Shown one piece after another: positions 35,501 to 43,100 of a stretch of DNA of 64,000 bases (position 1 is the first letter of the stretch; every line of letters begins with the position of its first letter). The stretch lies in assembly GCA_021083345.1 (NCBI GenBank), contig JAJGRE010000002.1:1097349-1161348 (forward strand), given 5' to 3'. The notes under the pieces were generated by a model. The model worked only from the letters and a program-made list of their open reading frames with translations, searched no databases and was not told where the DNA came from. Origin of the DNA: Calditrichales bacterium MX18-03 (GTDB lineage: Bacteria > Bacillota > Clostridia > Lutisporales > Lutisporaceae). Position numbers and translations under genes: made by a program.

Positions 35501-35962
35501 CAGTTTTTCCGCAAGCTGGCCTTCAGCTTCCCGGCTTAGGTCCGCAAGCTGCCCGGGGCTTACCTGGTACCGCTTCAGCTCGCTGATGGTGCCGCACAGT
35601 GTATTGACAAAGCCTTTCTGTCCTGCCGCTCCAGCATATACCTTGAGCTTTTCCCTCAGCATATCCATGGCTCTATATACCAGAATGCACTTCCCCGCAG
35701 CGCCCAGAGGTTTTCTGGTGATGCCGCCTGCTTCGCTGAAAACCCGGTATGTCATCCGCCTGAAGCTTAATACCTCCGCACCGTTCAAGCCGCCGGCCCC
35801 CAAAGTCCTGACAAGGCTTTGCTCCGCCTGCAGCGAAAACTGCTCAGGCACAATCAGGATCTGCTTCCTTCCAGGCTCCTTTTGCAGCCCTTCAAGCATA
35901 CCCGCCAGACAAAACCGGCTTTTTCCGCTGCCGGCCCTTCCATATATCAATCTCAAGCCCAT
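32510..35962 (-). CDS. addB: ATP-dependent helicase/nuclease subunit B
   Basis: Second AddAB subunit, 1150 aa, which scans for Chi and carries the other nuclease. Walker A YGRAGSGKSRFCL is at the N-terminus. The nuclease motif LRIIDYKSGSKQF lies in the C-terminal third. The Cys residues of the 4Fe-4S cluster are visible: one in FASCPFSYYVQYGL and three in SCSYCSFGSVCQF. The start is ATG 35962 (MGLRLIYGRAG) with GGGAGG upstream. The gene order addB-addA is normal for Firmicutes. Confidence 0.96.
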   Translation of the reverse strand: MGLRLIYGRAGSGKSRFCLAGMLEGLQKEPGRKQILIVPEQFSLQAEQSLVRTLGAGGLNGAEVLSFRRMTYRVFSEAGGITRKPLGAAGKCILVYRAMDMLREKLKVYAGAAGQKGFVNTLCGTISELKRYQVSPGQLADLSREAEGQLAEKLHDIALIYDAFEKAMLSGCFDGDDILTLLAQKLDVCRLFEGAEIWMDEFSGFTPQEYTVIEKLLKTAARVNIALCTDYLEDEAPCQAGDPFGPARAAAAKLKHLAKDAGVSADTPVAAGTLGYTRFVRGPGGSGALGYLEKNLYAYTGGIYRDAVEDIRIFAAANIYEEVENAAVEIVRLCRERGLRYRDMAVVTGNLPLYEGFVKAIFKEFGIPCFIDRKRDINGHPLILLLLSALQIQAANWSYEAVFRYLKTGLTGIERDDVDCIENYVLAYGIKGYRWKQEGPWEHGADEDPGLLDRVNAIRGRVTGPLLRLHQGLGRRGTGKSYATLLYDFLCELNIPQRMEMLTGLFTEKGELGLAMEYGQIWRMVMGLFDQVAEVVGEAVISPDKFLELLSLGLGECKLGLIPPSLEQVLVGSIERSKSHEVKALLILGVNDGCFPTPFKDDGILSDLDRSVLRARGVELAQDTRERTFEQQHLVYTALTTPSSYLYLSYAVSDNEGKALRPSMVVSRLKRLFPGLAVSGGLMEGNARENELEWITTPAPTFNRMVTSLGREAKEGKISEVWRETYGWFIGNTEWREQCRQVLSGFRYSNQVEPLDEQRVRKLYGNSIYTSVSRLERFASCPFSYYVQYGLNARERKVLKLTAPDLGSFLHLVLDRFAETVGKSGRKWRQLERQWCAEKVSEIVDELLNQLKGNVFSNSGRYRYLAERLKRVLTRSVWLIAEHIRRGSFEPLGHELAFGIGEEMPSIVIELPTGDNLVLNGRVDRLDTLKTESGTYLRIIDYKSGSKQFKLSDVYYGLQIQLVAYLDAVGRNLQAREGGPVLPAGMLYFRLDDPIVAGGRGLTDEAIEKAIMKELKMKGLLLADVKLVKEMDGQIDGESAILPVRLNKGDVLGKSSAAVTLEQFEQLKRHVRKLMVKFGEEMYKGNIAISPYRRKRTTSCSYCSFGSVCQFDAAVRGNRYRIQSDRKDDAVWEEIGKAEEGGEAVGQNAE

Positions 35963-35983
35963 ACCGCTTACCGCCTCCCATGG

Positions 35984-35995
35984 TGCCAGGCACCC
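35984..35995. repeat. GTGCCAGGCAC palindrome upstream of addB
   Basis: A copy of the short palindrome GGTGCCAGGCACC about 22 bp upstream of the addB start. The same core occurs at 37149-37167 and in both arms of 37933-37995. Confidence 0.6.
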
Positions 35996-36176
35996 CGTTC
36001 TACTGGTGTTGCTCACTATGTTCCATCTCTATTATTGCCATAAATGACGGATTGCTGCCATGCATGCCCGCATTTGGCAATATAGTATTATTATATCAGA
36101 ACTATCAGCATATTTCTTTGGGGGAATTTTCCACAAAAGAATGAATCGGATTTTGCATAAACCTTATTTTTTTCTC

Positions 36177-36221
36177 TTGCTATTATATAAACATATTGTT
36201 ATAATGTTTATATAATAGCAA
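36177..36221 (+). promoter_or_regulatory. 18-bp-arm perfect palindrome overlapping the GNAT promoter
   Basis: Left arm TTGCTATTATATAAACAT (36177-36194), nine-base spacer, right arm its exact reverse complement (36204-36221). The element contains a promoter: TTGCTA (36177-36182), 17-base spacer, TATAAT (36200-36205). A dyad covering -35 to -10 is the usual layout of an operator for a dimeric repressor. It lies 37 bp before the acetyltransferase start and about 200 bp from the divergent addB gene. No T tract follows, so it is not a normal terminator. Confidence 0.7.
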
Positions 36222-36258
36222 ACGATATCCAATTATGTTTATACGAAGGAGTGTTATA

Positions 36259-37152
36259 ATGGAAGTCAAGACGTTTAATAACCTGACAGAAGAGGAGAAA
36301 CAGCAGCTGTTCCATTTCATCAACGATACGCGGATAGCCAACAACTTCGATTGCTTTGAGGCCATGTGCGGTTTTTTTGATAGTACGATCATGGATAACG
36401 GCTGTAGTCACTTTTCGCTGTGGGACCGGCATGAGCTTACTGCCTCCTTGGGTGTTATTTCCAAGGATGCAGCGCTTCGGAATGAAATATTCATAGTGGC
36501 GGTTCAGTGCAGGGAAGAGTATACCAACATGCTTACGGTCTTACTGGATCGCGCTTTTCAGTACTGCTCAGCCTATCCCAATGCAAGATACTTGCTGGGT
36601 GTCAGCGCATGCCGCCCGCATCTCGAGCCGGCTGTGAGGCAATACGGCTTCACGCAGGTGTATCAGCTTCTGGTGCTGGATTATCAAGGGCAGCCGGTAC
36701 ATCTTCCGGAGCAAGACAACCGCCGTTTCCTGCCTTTAAGCAGTGAAAACAAGAAGGATTTTCAGCAGGTGCACAATGATGCTTTTCTGCATTCACCCAA
36801 CGGCGGCTTGATGGACGAGGAAGAACTGGATGAGACGCTGGCGGATTATGCCGACACACCGGAGCTGGCGGGCGTTTATTATCCGGATGGCAAAGCGGCG
36901 GGCATGTATATGCTGAAGCTGAAGGGCAACATCGGTTGGATCGACACCATCGGCGTTGATCCGAAGTTCCAGGGGAAAGGCCTCGGCAAAATGCTTCTGC
37001 AAAAATCTATCAGCCTGCTTCAGCAGCAGGCCGGGACGGACCATGTCAAATTGACCGTTATGAGTTCAAATGACAACGCAGTAGGGCTTTATCTCCGAAA
37101 CGGCTTCGTTTTGGAAAAAGTCGAGTCGACCTGGTTTGAGCGCAGAGCTTAA
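36259..37152 (+). CDS. GNAT-family acetyltransferase, two-domain
   Basis: A 297-aa protein. The C-terminal half is a clear GNAT domain with the acetyl-CoA loop DPKFQGKGLGKMLL (about residues 233-246) and the end segment NDNAVGLYLRNGFVL. The N-terminal half resembles a degenerate second GNAT domain, similar in arrangement to mycothiol-synthase-like double-GNAT proteins. The start ATG 36259 follows GAAGGAG. It is preceded by a large palindrome over its promoter and followed by a palindromic terminator-like repeat. The acceptor substrate is unknown; the operator suggests an inducible detoxification or resistance role (inference). Confidence 0.85.
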   Translation: MEVKTFNNLTEEEKQQLFHFINDTRIANNFDCFEAMCGFFDSTIMDNGCSHFSLWDRHELTASLGVISKDAALRNEIFIVAVQCREEYTNMLTVLLDRAFQYCSAYPNARYLLGVSACRPHLEPAVRQYGFTQVYQLLVLDYQGQPVHLPEQDNRRFLPLSSENKKDFQQVHNDAFLHSPNGGLMDEEELDETLADYADTPELAGVYYPDGKAAGMYMLKLKGNIGWIDTIGVDPKFQGKGLGKMLLQKSISLLQQQAGTDHVKLTVMSSNDNAVGLYLRNGFVLEKVESTWFERRA

Positions 37153-37167
37153 GTGCCAGGCACTTAA
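37149..37167. repeat. Palindrome TTAAGTGCCAGGCACTTAA
   Basis: Perfect 19-base palindrome between the convergent acetyltransferase and activator genes, overlapping both stop codons and followed by AAA on the plus strand. The GTGCCAGGCAC core recurs nearby (35984, 37933-37995). It may serve as a small two-way terminator. Confidence 0.75.
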
Positions 37168-37919
37168 AAACCCAAAATAGCCGCGCCAATGGCACCGGCA
37201 AACTGGGAATCCGCGTGACAACTTACCTGCCTCTTCAGCTTTTTGCTAAGAATCTCCCTGACCATCCCGTTTTGAGAAACGCCGCCGGTGAAGAGCACCT
37301 GGTCCTTAATACTTATCCGGCTGGCAATATGCATAATCTTGTTGGAAATGGAGTAAAGAATGCCACTGGCCACGGTTTCCTTCGAAATACCCTGAGCCAA
37401 CAGGCTTATGATCTCACTTTCGGCAAATACCGCGCACATACTGCTAATAGACCTGGGTTCGGCTCCGGCAGCCAGCTCTTCCAGCCGGTCTACCTCCGTC
37501 CCCAGTACATTGGCCATGACCTGCAGGAACCGGCCGGTGCCGGCCGCACACTTATCGTTCATCATAAATTCCTGCACACTGCCCTTTTCATCAATGGCGA
37601 TCACCTTGCTGTCCTGTCCGCCCACATCAATGATGGTCCGGGTCCTTCCGTCCAGATAAACCGCACCCCTGGCATGGCAGGTTATTTCCGTTATCCTTTT
37701 ATCCGCAAAGGGGATGGATATCCTGCCGTAGCCGGTTGCCACAACTGCTTTGACAGCAGACTCATCCCTTCCTGCCTCTTCAAGAAGCCGTTTATAAATC
37801 AGCTCCCCTGTTTCCTTGGGATTCCATCCTGTAGGCAGCAGGCAACGGCTGACCACCTTACCGTCAAATGCAGCAGCCTTTGCACAAACCGATCCGATAT
37901 CGATTCCAATACTTATCAT
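37164..37919 (-). CDS. 2-hydroxyacyl-CoA dehydratase activator-type ATPase (BadF/HgdC family)
   Basis: A 251-aa ASKHA-fold ATPase with a bridging 4Fe-4S cluster, which pumps single electrons at very low potential into a partner enzyme on ATP hydrolysis. Phosphate loops are ISIGIDIGS at the N-terminus and IIDVGGQDSK in the middle. The two cluster Cys are in NDKCAAGTGRF and SSMCAVFAESE. The size fits the short, homodimeric HgdC/YjiL type. Its likely partner is the HgdB-like protein at 38238-39509, two genes upstream. Confidence 0.92.
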   Translation of the reverse strand: MISIGIDIGSVCAKAAAFDGKVVSRCLLPTGWNPKETGELIYKRLLEEAGRDESAVKAVVATGYGRISIPFADKRITEITCHARGAVYLDGRTRTIIDVGGQDSKVIAIDEKGSVQEFMMNDKCAAGTGRFLQVMANVLGTEVDRLEELAAGAEPRSISSMCAVFAESEIISLLAQGISKETVASGILYSISNKIMHIASRISIKDQVLFTGGVSQNGMVREILSKKLKRQVSCHADSQFAGAIGAAILGF

Positions 37920-37932
37920 TTTTTCTCCTTAA

Positions 37933-37995
37933 GCGCCAGGCACGCCGGTTAGCCGGTTATCGCAGTGATAACCGGCTAACCGGCGTGCCTGGCAC
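37933..37995. repeat. 29-bp inverted repeat (28/29 pairing) with GTGCCAGGCAC ends
   Basis: Left arm 37933-37961, five-base loop, right arm 37967-37995; 28 of 29 positions pair. The outer ends carry the GTGCCAGGCAC core and the inner part pairs GCCGGTTAGCCGG with its complement. It fills nearly all of the gap between the DUF3343 and activator genes. It could be a REP-like or small mobile-derived element, or an mRNA-stabilising hairpin. Confidence 0.85.
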
Positions 37996-37998
37996 CTG

Positions 37999-38238
37999 CT
38001 ATTTTTTGCGTTTGTGCAGGGCATGGAAGCCCGACACCTGAATGCCGTGTTCTGCAGCTGCCTGCTTGACTGCCCCTTCATCCTCAAACAAATACTTGAT
38101 GCAAATGCCGCAGCACTTGCTGATCTCTCTCGGCGTCGGAACAATGGTATATTTGATCTTTTTTTCCTTCAGCTGCTTCTCCAGCTTCAGGCCTTCATTG
38201 ACATTAGGAAAAATAACATAGTAATCCTGTTCTTCCAT
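37999..38238 (-). CDS. DUF3343 small protein (possible Se/S carrier)
   Basis: A 79-aa cytosolic protein, MEEQDYYVIFPNVNEGLKLE at the start and a Cys motif SKCCGICIKY near residue 42. DUF3343 proteins resemble TusA-like or Se/S-carrier proteins, and members are often encoded beside HgdB/HgdC-like genes. Its ATG overlaps the stop of the upstream reductase gene by one base, so it is part of the same operon. It may assist cluster assembly or Fe-S/thiol delivery (inference). Confidence 0.8.
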   Translation of the reverse strand: MEEQDYYVIFPNVNEGLKLEKQLKEKKIKYTIVPTPREISKCCGICIKYLFEDEGAVKQAAAEHGIQVSGFHALHKRKK

Positions 38239-39509
38239 TACTTTAACATCTCCAAAAATGCCTCAATTCTTGTTTTTAGCTGCCCGGTATCATCATTGCT
38301 GTAATCCGTTTCGATAAAGAGCACCGGGATTCCTGCTTCCTTCAACGCCTTTTCCACGGCCTTGTACTCAATATTATAGGTATGGCAGAACTGCAGGTTA
38401 TAATAGACGACACCGTCAGCGCCATATTCACGGGCATACCGGATGATATCCTCCACTCTGCCGTCATTAGGCGTAAAGCAGGCGCAATTGATATGGAGAT
38501 AACGGTCTGCCATTGCCTTTATCATCCCCGCCATATCTGTCTGGGATTCATCAACCGGATTTTCAAAATACCTTGTACCGGTGCAGGTTTCTTCACAGAC
38601 CACCGTTGCACCGCTTTCTTCAATGATGTGATGCAGTTTCCAGTTGGGAATGGCCATGGGTGTACCGGTGATCAGGAGCCTCGGCGCCTTCTGTGCAGCC
38701 GTGCCTTTACTCATCTCTATTCTTTCTTCCAGCTCATCGCATAGCTTATTGGTCATTTCGATAAAGCGTTCCGGGTTATCATAGAAGGCTATCTGCGAAA
38801 TAAGCAGCGCATCTTTTCCGCTGATGGGCACATTCAATGCCTTTCTGGCATCATAAAGCCGCTTAAGCGCAGCTCTTTTCCGGTTGCAAAGCTTAATGGC
38901 CGCAGCCAGCTTCTCTTCAGTAATCTGGTTGCCGGTCAGGGCTTCAAGCTTTGCCTTCAGGTCCTCAATTTCCTCTGCCCATTTTAAATAATCCTTATCC
39001 CGCTTCATCTGCGGCAAGTCCATTACGTAGGTCGGCACATATTCGTCCAGTATCTCCCACGCCTTTTTCTTGCCATCGCAGGTGGTTTCTCCAACCAGCA
39101 TATCGCAGGACTGGAAGTAAGGACAGGTTCCGCTGACCTTCGCTCCCACAAAGGCTTTGACCAGGGGACAGATATTTCTGGGCAGCACCTTTTCACCGTC
39201 CTCTATCCAGAACTGAGAGCCGCCGCAAAGCCCCACTCCGATAGCGCCTGCTGCAAGGATCAACTCATCAGGGACAAAGACACAGAAAGTGCCGACAACC
39301 TTCCCGCCTTCCTCCTTGTGGTTCTCCAGTTCTTGTATCCGCAGCCCATGCACCTCCGAAATGACAAAGTTATAGTAATTCATTCCTTCCGGCCTGTTTT
39401 GCTGGCTCAGATACACATCGCCGTAAAGCTCCGGCAATACCGCACATAATACGTCATGCTTTTCCAAATCCATACCCAGTATTTCCCATAATGCCCTATA
39501 ATCAGCCAA
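38238..39509 (-). CDS. Double-cubane-cluster-type reductase subunit (HgdB/YjiM family)
   Basis: A 423-aa protein of the 2-hydroxyacyl-CoA dehydratase/benzoyl-CoA reductase family. It is a single-subunit type with many Cys: GLCGGSQFW, NICPLVKAF, GTCPYFQSCDMLVGETTC, ETCTGTRYF, NCACFTPN and LQFCHTYN. This Cys-rich single-subunit pattern plus a dedicated activator matches the YjiM-type double-cubane cluster proteins, which carry an 8Fe-type cluster and reduce small molecules using ATP. No HgdA-like partner or CoA-transferase gene is nearby, arguing against an amino-acid fermentation dehydratase. The physiological substrate is unknown. Confidence 0.82.
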   Translation of the reverse strand: MADYRALWEILGMDLEKHDVLCAVLPELYGDVYLSQQNRPEGMNYYNFVISEVHGLRIQELENHKEEGGKVVGTFCVFVPDELILAAGAIGVGLCGGSQFWIEDGEKVLPRNICPLVKAFVGAKVSGTCPYFQSCDMLVGETTCDGKKKAWEILDEYVPTYVMDLPQMKRDKDYLKWAEEIEDLKAKLEALTGNQITEEKLAAAIKLCNRKRAALKRLYDARKALNVPISGKDALLISQIAFYDNPERFIEMTNKLCDELEERIEMSKGTAAQKAPRLLITGTPMAIPNWKLHHIIEESGATVVCEETCTGTRYFENPVDESQTDMAGMIKAMADRYLHINCACFTPNDGRVEDIIRYAREYGADGVVYYNLQFCHTYNIEYKAVEKALKEAGIPVLFIETDYSNDDTGQLKTRIEAFLEMLK

Positions 39510-39610
39510 AATGAATACCTCCCTGTATTTATGAATTCATTTCAATTGTACCACTGGGAAAGCCTGGGTGTGATTGCAAATATCTATCGTAAGCCAGAGC
39601 TCCATTGTTT

Positions 39611-40126
39611 TTATCTATCCAGCTTTATCCAATACCGGCGTATGAGGGGGGTGTCCTCCTGGAACGGTACCTCATTTTCAAAAATGCCGCCATTGCTTTC
39701 TATAATGCCGCGGGAGGCAATATTATCCGAGTCGCAGGTAACCAGAACACTGTCCAGTCCTAACCTTCGGGCTTCCTGCAGCCCCAACTCCAAAAGCTGC
39801 TTGCCGTAGCCTTGCCTTCTCCTTGCCGGCCTGATTTCATATCCGATATGACCGCCGTAGCGGTACAGGTATTCATTCAGTCCATGCCGGATCGTAATCC
39901 TGCCGATGAATTCACTGTTGTCAATCAGCCAGAAAACAGACTCAGGCACCTTCCCATTTGGAAGCCCGCTGCTTCCTTCTCTGCTCCGCAGCATTGCGAC
40001 GAAGGCGGAGAAGTCTTTCTCCAGCGCGCTGGCGTCCAGCTTCAGGTTCCTGCCTTCCCTCTGAAACTCTTTCAATCCCTCTAAATAAGTTGTCTTGTAC
40101 CTTTCTGACGGCCGAATAAGAAACAT
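39611..40126 (-). CDS. GNAT-family acetyltransferase
   Basis: A 171-aa single-domain acetyltransferase. The acetyl-CoA loop RPARRRQGYGKQLLELGL is at about residues 100-117, and SDNIASRGIIESNGG is the following helix. The N-terminus MFLIRPSERYKTTYLEGLKE fits predicted RimL-like enzymes of Firmicutes. Acceptor unknown. It lies between the two 2-hydroxyacyl-CoA dehydratase-related units, without a clear functional link. Confidence 0.85.
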   Translation of the reverse strand: MFLIRPSERYKTTYLEGLKEFQREGRNLKLDASALEKDFSAFVAMLRSREGSSGLPNGKVPESVFWLIDNSEFIGRITIRHGLNEYLYRYGGHIGYEIRPARRRQGYGKQLLELGLQEARRLGLDSVLVTCDSDNIASRGIIESNGGIFENEVPFQEDTPLIRRYWIKLDR

Positions 40127-40195
40127 ATGACACTCCCCATCGAATAAATAACATCTCCATTCTACTAAAGACCTGCCGCCGTATCAAGAGAACCG

Positions 40196-43100
40196 TCAAA
40201 AATCCTTACCCTGCATTGCTTCGGTCTTGACCGTACTGATGCTGTCATGAAGCCGCCTGACCTGCATGCAGAATATCTCCAGCCTGGACTCAATGATCTG
40301 GGGAAAAACATTCCCGTCGGTCTCAATGGGCAGGAAAGGCAGCGTGGGATAACAAGACATAACAGCCTGCACCAGACTGCGGTCTCTGGCTGTCGCCAGT
40401 TTTTTGTCCGCCAGGGCTTCACCGATAACCGCTTCTGCAATGCGTCCCGGCATACAGCCGAAAGGGCCGATGGCAATGACGCCGTCTACTTCCTCGATTA
40501 TTTCCGTTATGGCCGCTCCCACGGTCAGGATGGTCTCCCCTGTCAGCCGAGGTGAAACCAAATCGGACACATTGCTGATCATGGTGTCCACATCCAGCAT
40601 ATGTGCTTCATAAAAACCGGACGCTGCAAATATCTGCTTGATGGTCTTCTCATAGGGTATTTTAAAACGCTGCAGGATATGAGTCCGGATACGGTCCTTC
40701 AATTGTGATCTGACGACCAGCTTGTTTTTGACAATATAATCGCAGTAGTAGATCCATTCCGCAATAGGTGCCGTCTTCACCAGGATGCCGCGATCCGCCA
40801 GCTTTTCAATGAGATGCTGTCTGGAAAAGGCATCCCTTCGCACATAGATCTCTCCTATCAGTGCGGCCTTCGGTGTCTCATGGAGGGAGGCTTTCCTTGG
40901 GATCCGCCTTAACCGGCCTGCTGCCTTCCTCAATATGGCTTGAAGCCCTTTCCAGCTGTCCTGCTCGGCACTTTCGATGATGTCGTCCTTGATCTGCCGG
41001 AAAACAGCGAGCCCTCTTTCCCTGTCCTCAGAGAGCACCAGAACGGCGCTGTGGATTTCTTCCAGGATATCGCTGATGATGACGCTTTGCCACGCTCTCA
41101 ACGCAAAGTCGGTCCCAAAGCCGGCGTAACTGTTCTCAGAAGTCAGGGACAGCATGGCAACATTGCGCAGCGCCAGTTTTGCCGCCACCTGCTTCATCAT
41201 GGTGCTGTACTGCCCGAACCGGCAAGGTCCCGAGGTCTCCGGCATGAAATAGACCAGCAGCTCTTCCTTGTCGGTACGTGCCTCCAGGTAGCTCAGCAGG
41301 CTGCCGATGGTCAGGAGCAGCGGCAGGCATTCCTTGCAGGAGGCATGGCCCCTGCCCAGCTTCAGCTCCGCTTCTCCCGGTGCCGGCAAAGCCGCAGCAT
41401 TGACGCACACATGCCGAAGCGTTGCTGCCAGAAGCTGTGAACCCGCATCCCCCATTGAAGGTATCAACAGACGGACCTTGGGATCGGTTAGGGGAACGCT
41501 GCGGCCATCCGAATCCCTGACCCATGCCTTACCTTTTTCCATATATACTTCAGCTGTAGTATACGCTCCACTCCCGCTCACAGTTTTGCCTCCTATGGCA
41601 GAGTCATCCTTTCTCTCCCTATAGCTTTTGACAACATCCAGAAATGCCTCAATCCGGGTATCCAGTCCCGCATCAGCCGTGTGTCCGTCCAATTCCAGCG
41701 TCAGCGACGGCTTTGCGCCCATTTCCTCCCGGAAATAACTGAGCAGGAAGGAGTCAGGCCCGCAGCTGAAATTGGTAATATAGGCACCAAATAGCTGCGG
41801 GTGTTTTTTTACCAGCTTCGACGCCTTGAGAATCATTTGTCCCATGGACCAGTACATGCCCTTTATCGGCCCCTCTTCCTCAATGGGAAGAAAATCAAGG
41901 GGGATAATCCTGTATCCCCTGGAAGCAAATTTCCTCGGAATGCCCATGTTGCCTGAAGCGGTAAAAGCATTATAAGGCCGGCCAAAAAGCACCAATGCCG
42001 TCTCGTCCGGGTTTTCCTCCAATTCCTCCAGGAACCGCTGCCCGATCCGCCTGCATTCTCTGTGAAAGCCTCTCTGCACCTGCGCTGCCAGCTCAAAGGC
42101 TTTCTCAGTCATGCCTGTACCCGCACCAAGCCGCTTTCCCATCTCAACAAAGGCTGGTTTTGCCTTTCCGTAGCCCTTTGACATATCCAATACCGGGTTG
42201 AGGACTATTTTTTCCTTTATCAGGGGAAATGCGGTTTTGAGGTAATAGCTCTCGGCTTGTACGAAAGGGCACGCAACGCTGGCTTCAATGCCGTTCTCAA
42301 CCGGCAGTCCCTTGATATGGGGCAGAAAATAGATGTCCGGCTTCTTCCTGATCAGGCTGTGCAAGGTGCCATGAGCAATCTCCACCGGGTAACAGAAGGC
42401 GGCCCCTTTTTGTTCAATGCCGTCACTGTCCGCTTCTTCTCCCATCACAACCTCAAAACCAAGTGCCGTAAAGAAATGATGGTACAGTGGAAAAAGCGTA
42501 TGGGTCAGCAAAGCCCGGTTGATGCCCACCTGTTTCCCGTTAAAGGGCAGCAGACTGGCTTTCTGGTTTCTGCCGAACCGTTCGAATACCAACCTTTCCC
42601 GGTATGCCGCCAGGTCCATGATATCCAGATCGTAGGCCTGCTTATCCGCCAGCAGGTTATAATACTTGTTGCAAGCGCCCCCGAAGGGGTACACGCTGCC
42701 CTTTATCTCAATACGGTTGACAGTACACTTCCTGTCGCACTTCTCTTTCCCGCCGCTGCATACAAAGGGGGGCTTATAGCACACCTCCCTTTTCGCCAGC
42801 TCTTCCAGTGAAAAGCATTGTTCCTTCAATATCCCGTCATGAAGTCTGCTTCGAACCTCCAGGGCCACACCAAAAGCCCCCGTCAGGCCTGGTTCCGGCG
42901 GCACAACGATCTCCTTCCCCAGAAGCGCTGCCATCGCTGCAGGCACAGCCCTGTTGTAGCAAACGCCCCCCTGCATGAAGATCTTCCGGCCGACCGCCCT
43001 GCTCCCTTTGACCCTGTTGACATAGTTCATGCAGATGGAATATACCAGCCCTGCTGCAATATCCTTAACCTCCAATCCCATCTGGATGGCACTCTTGATA

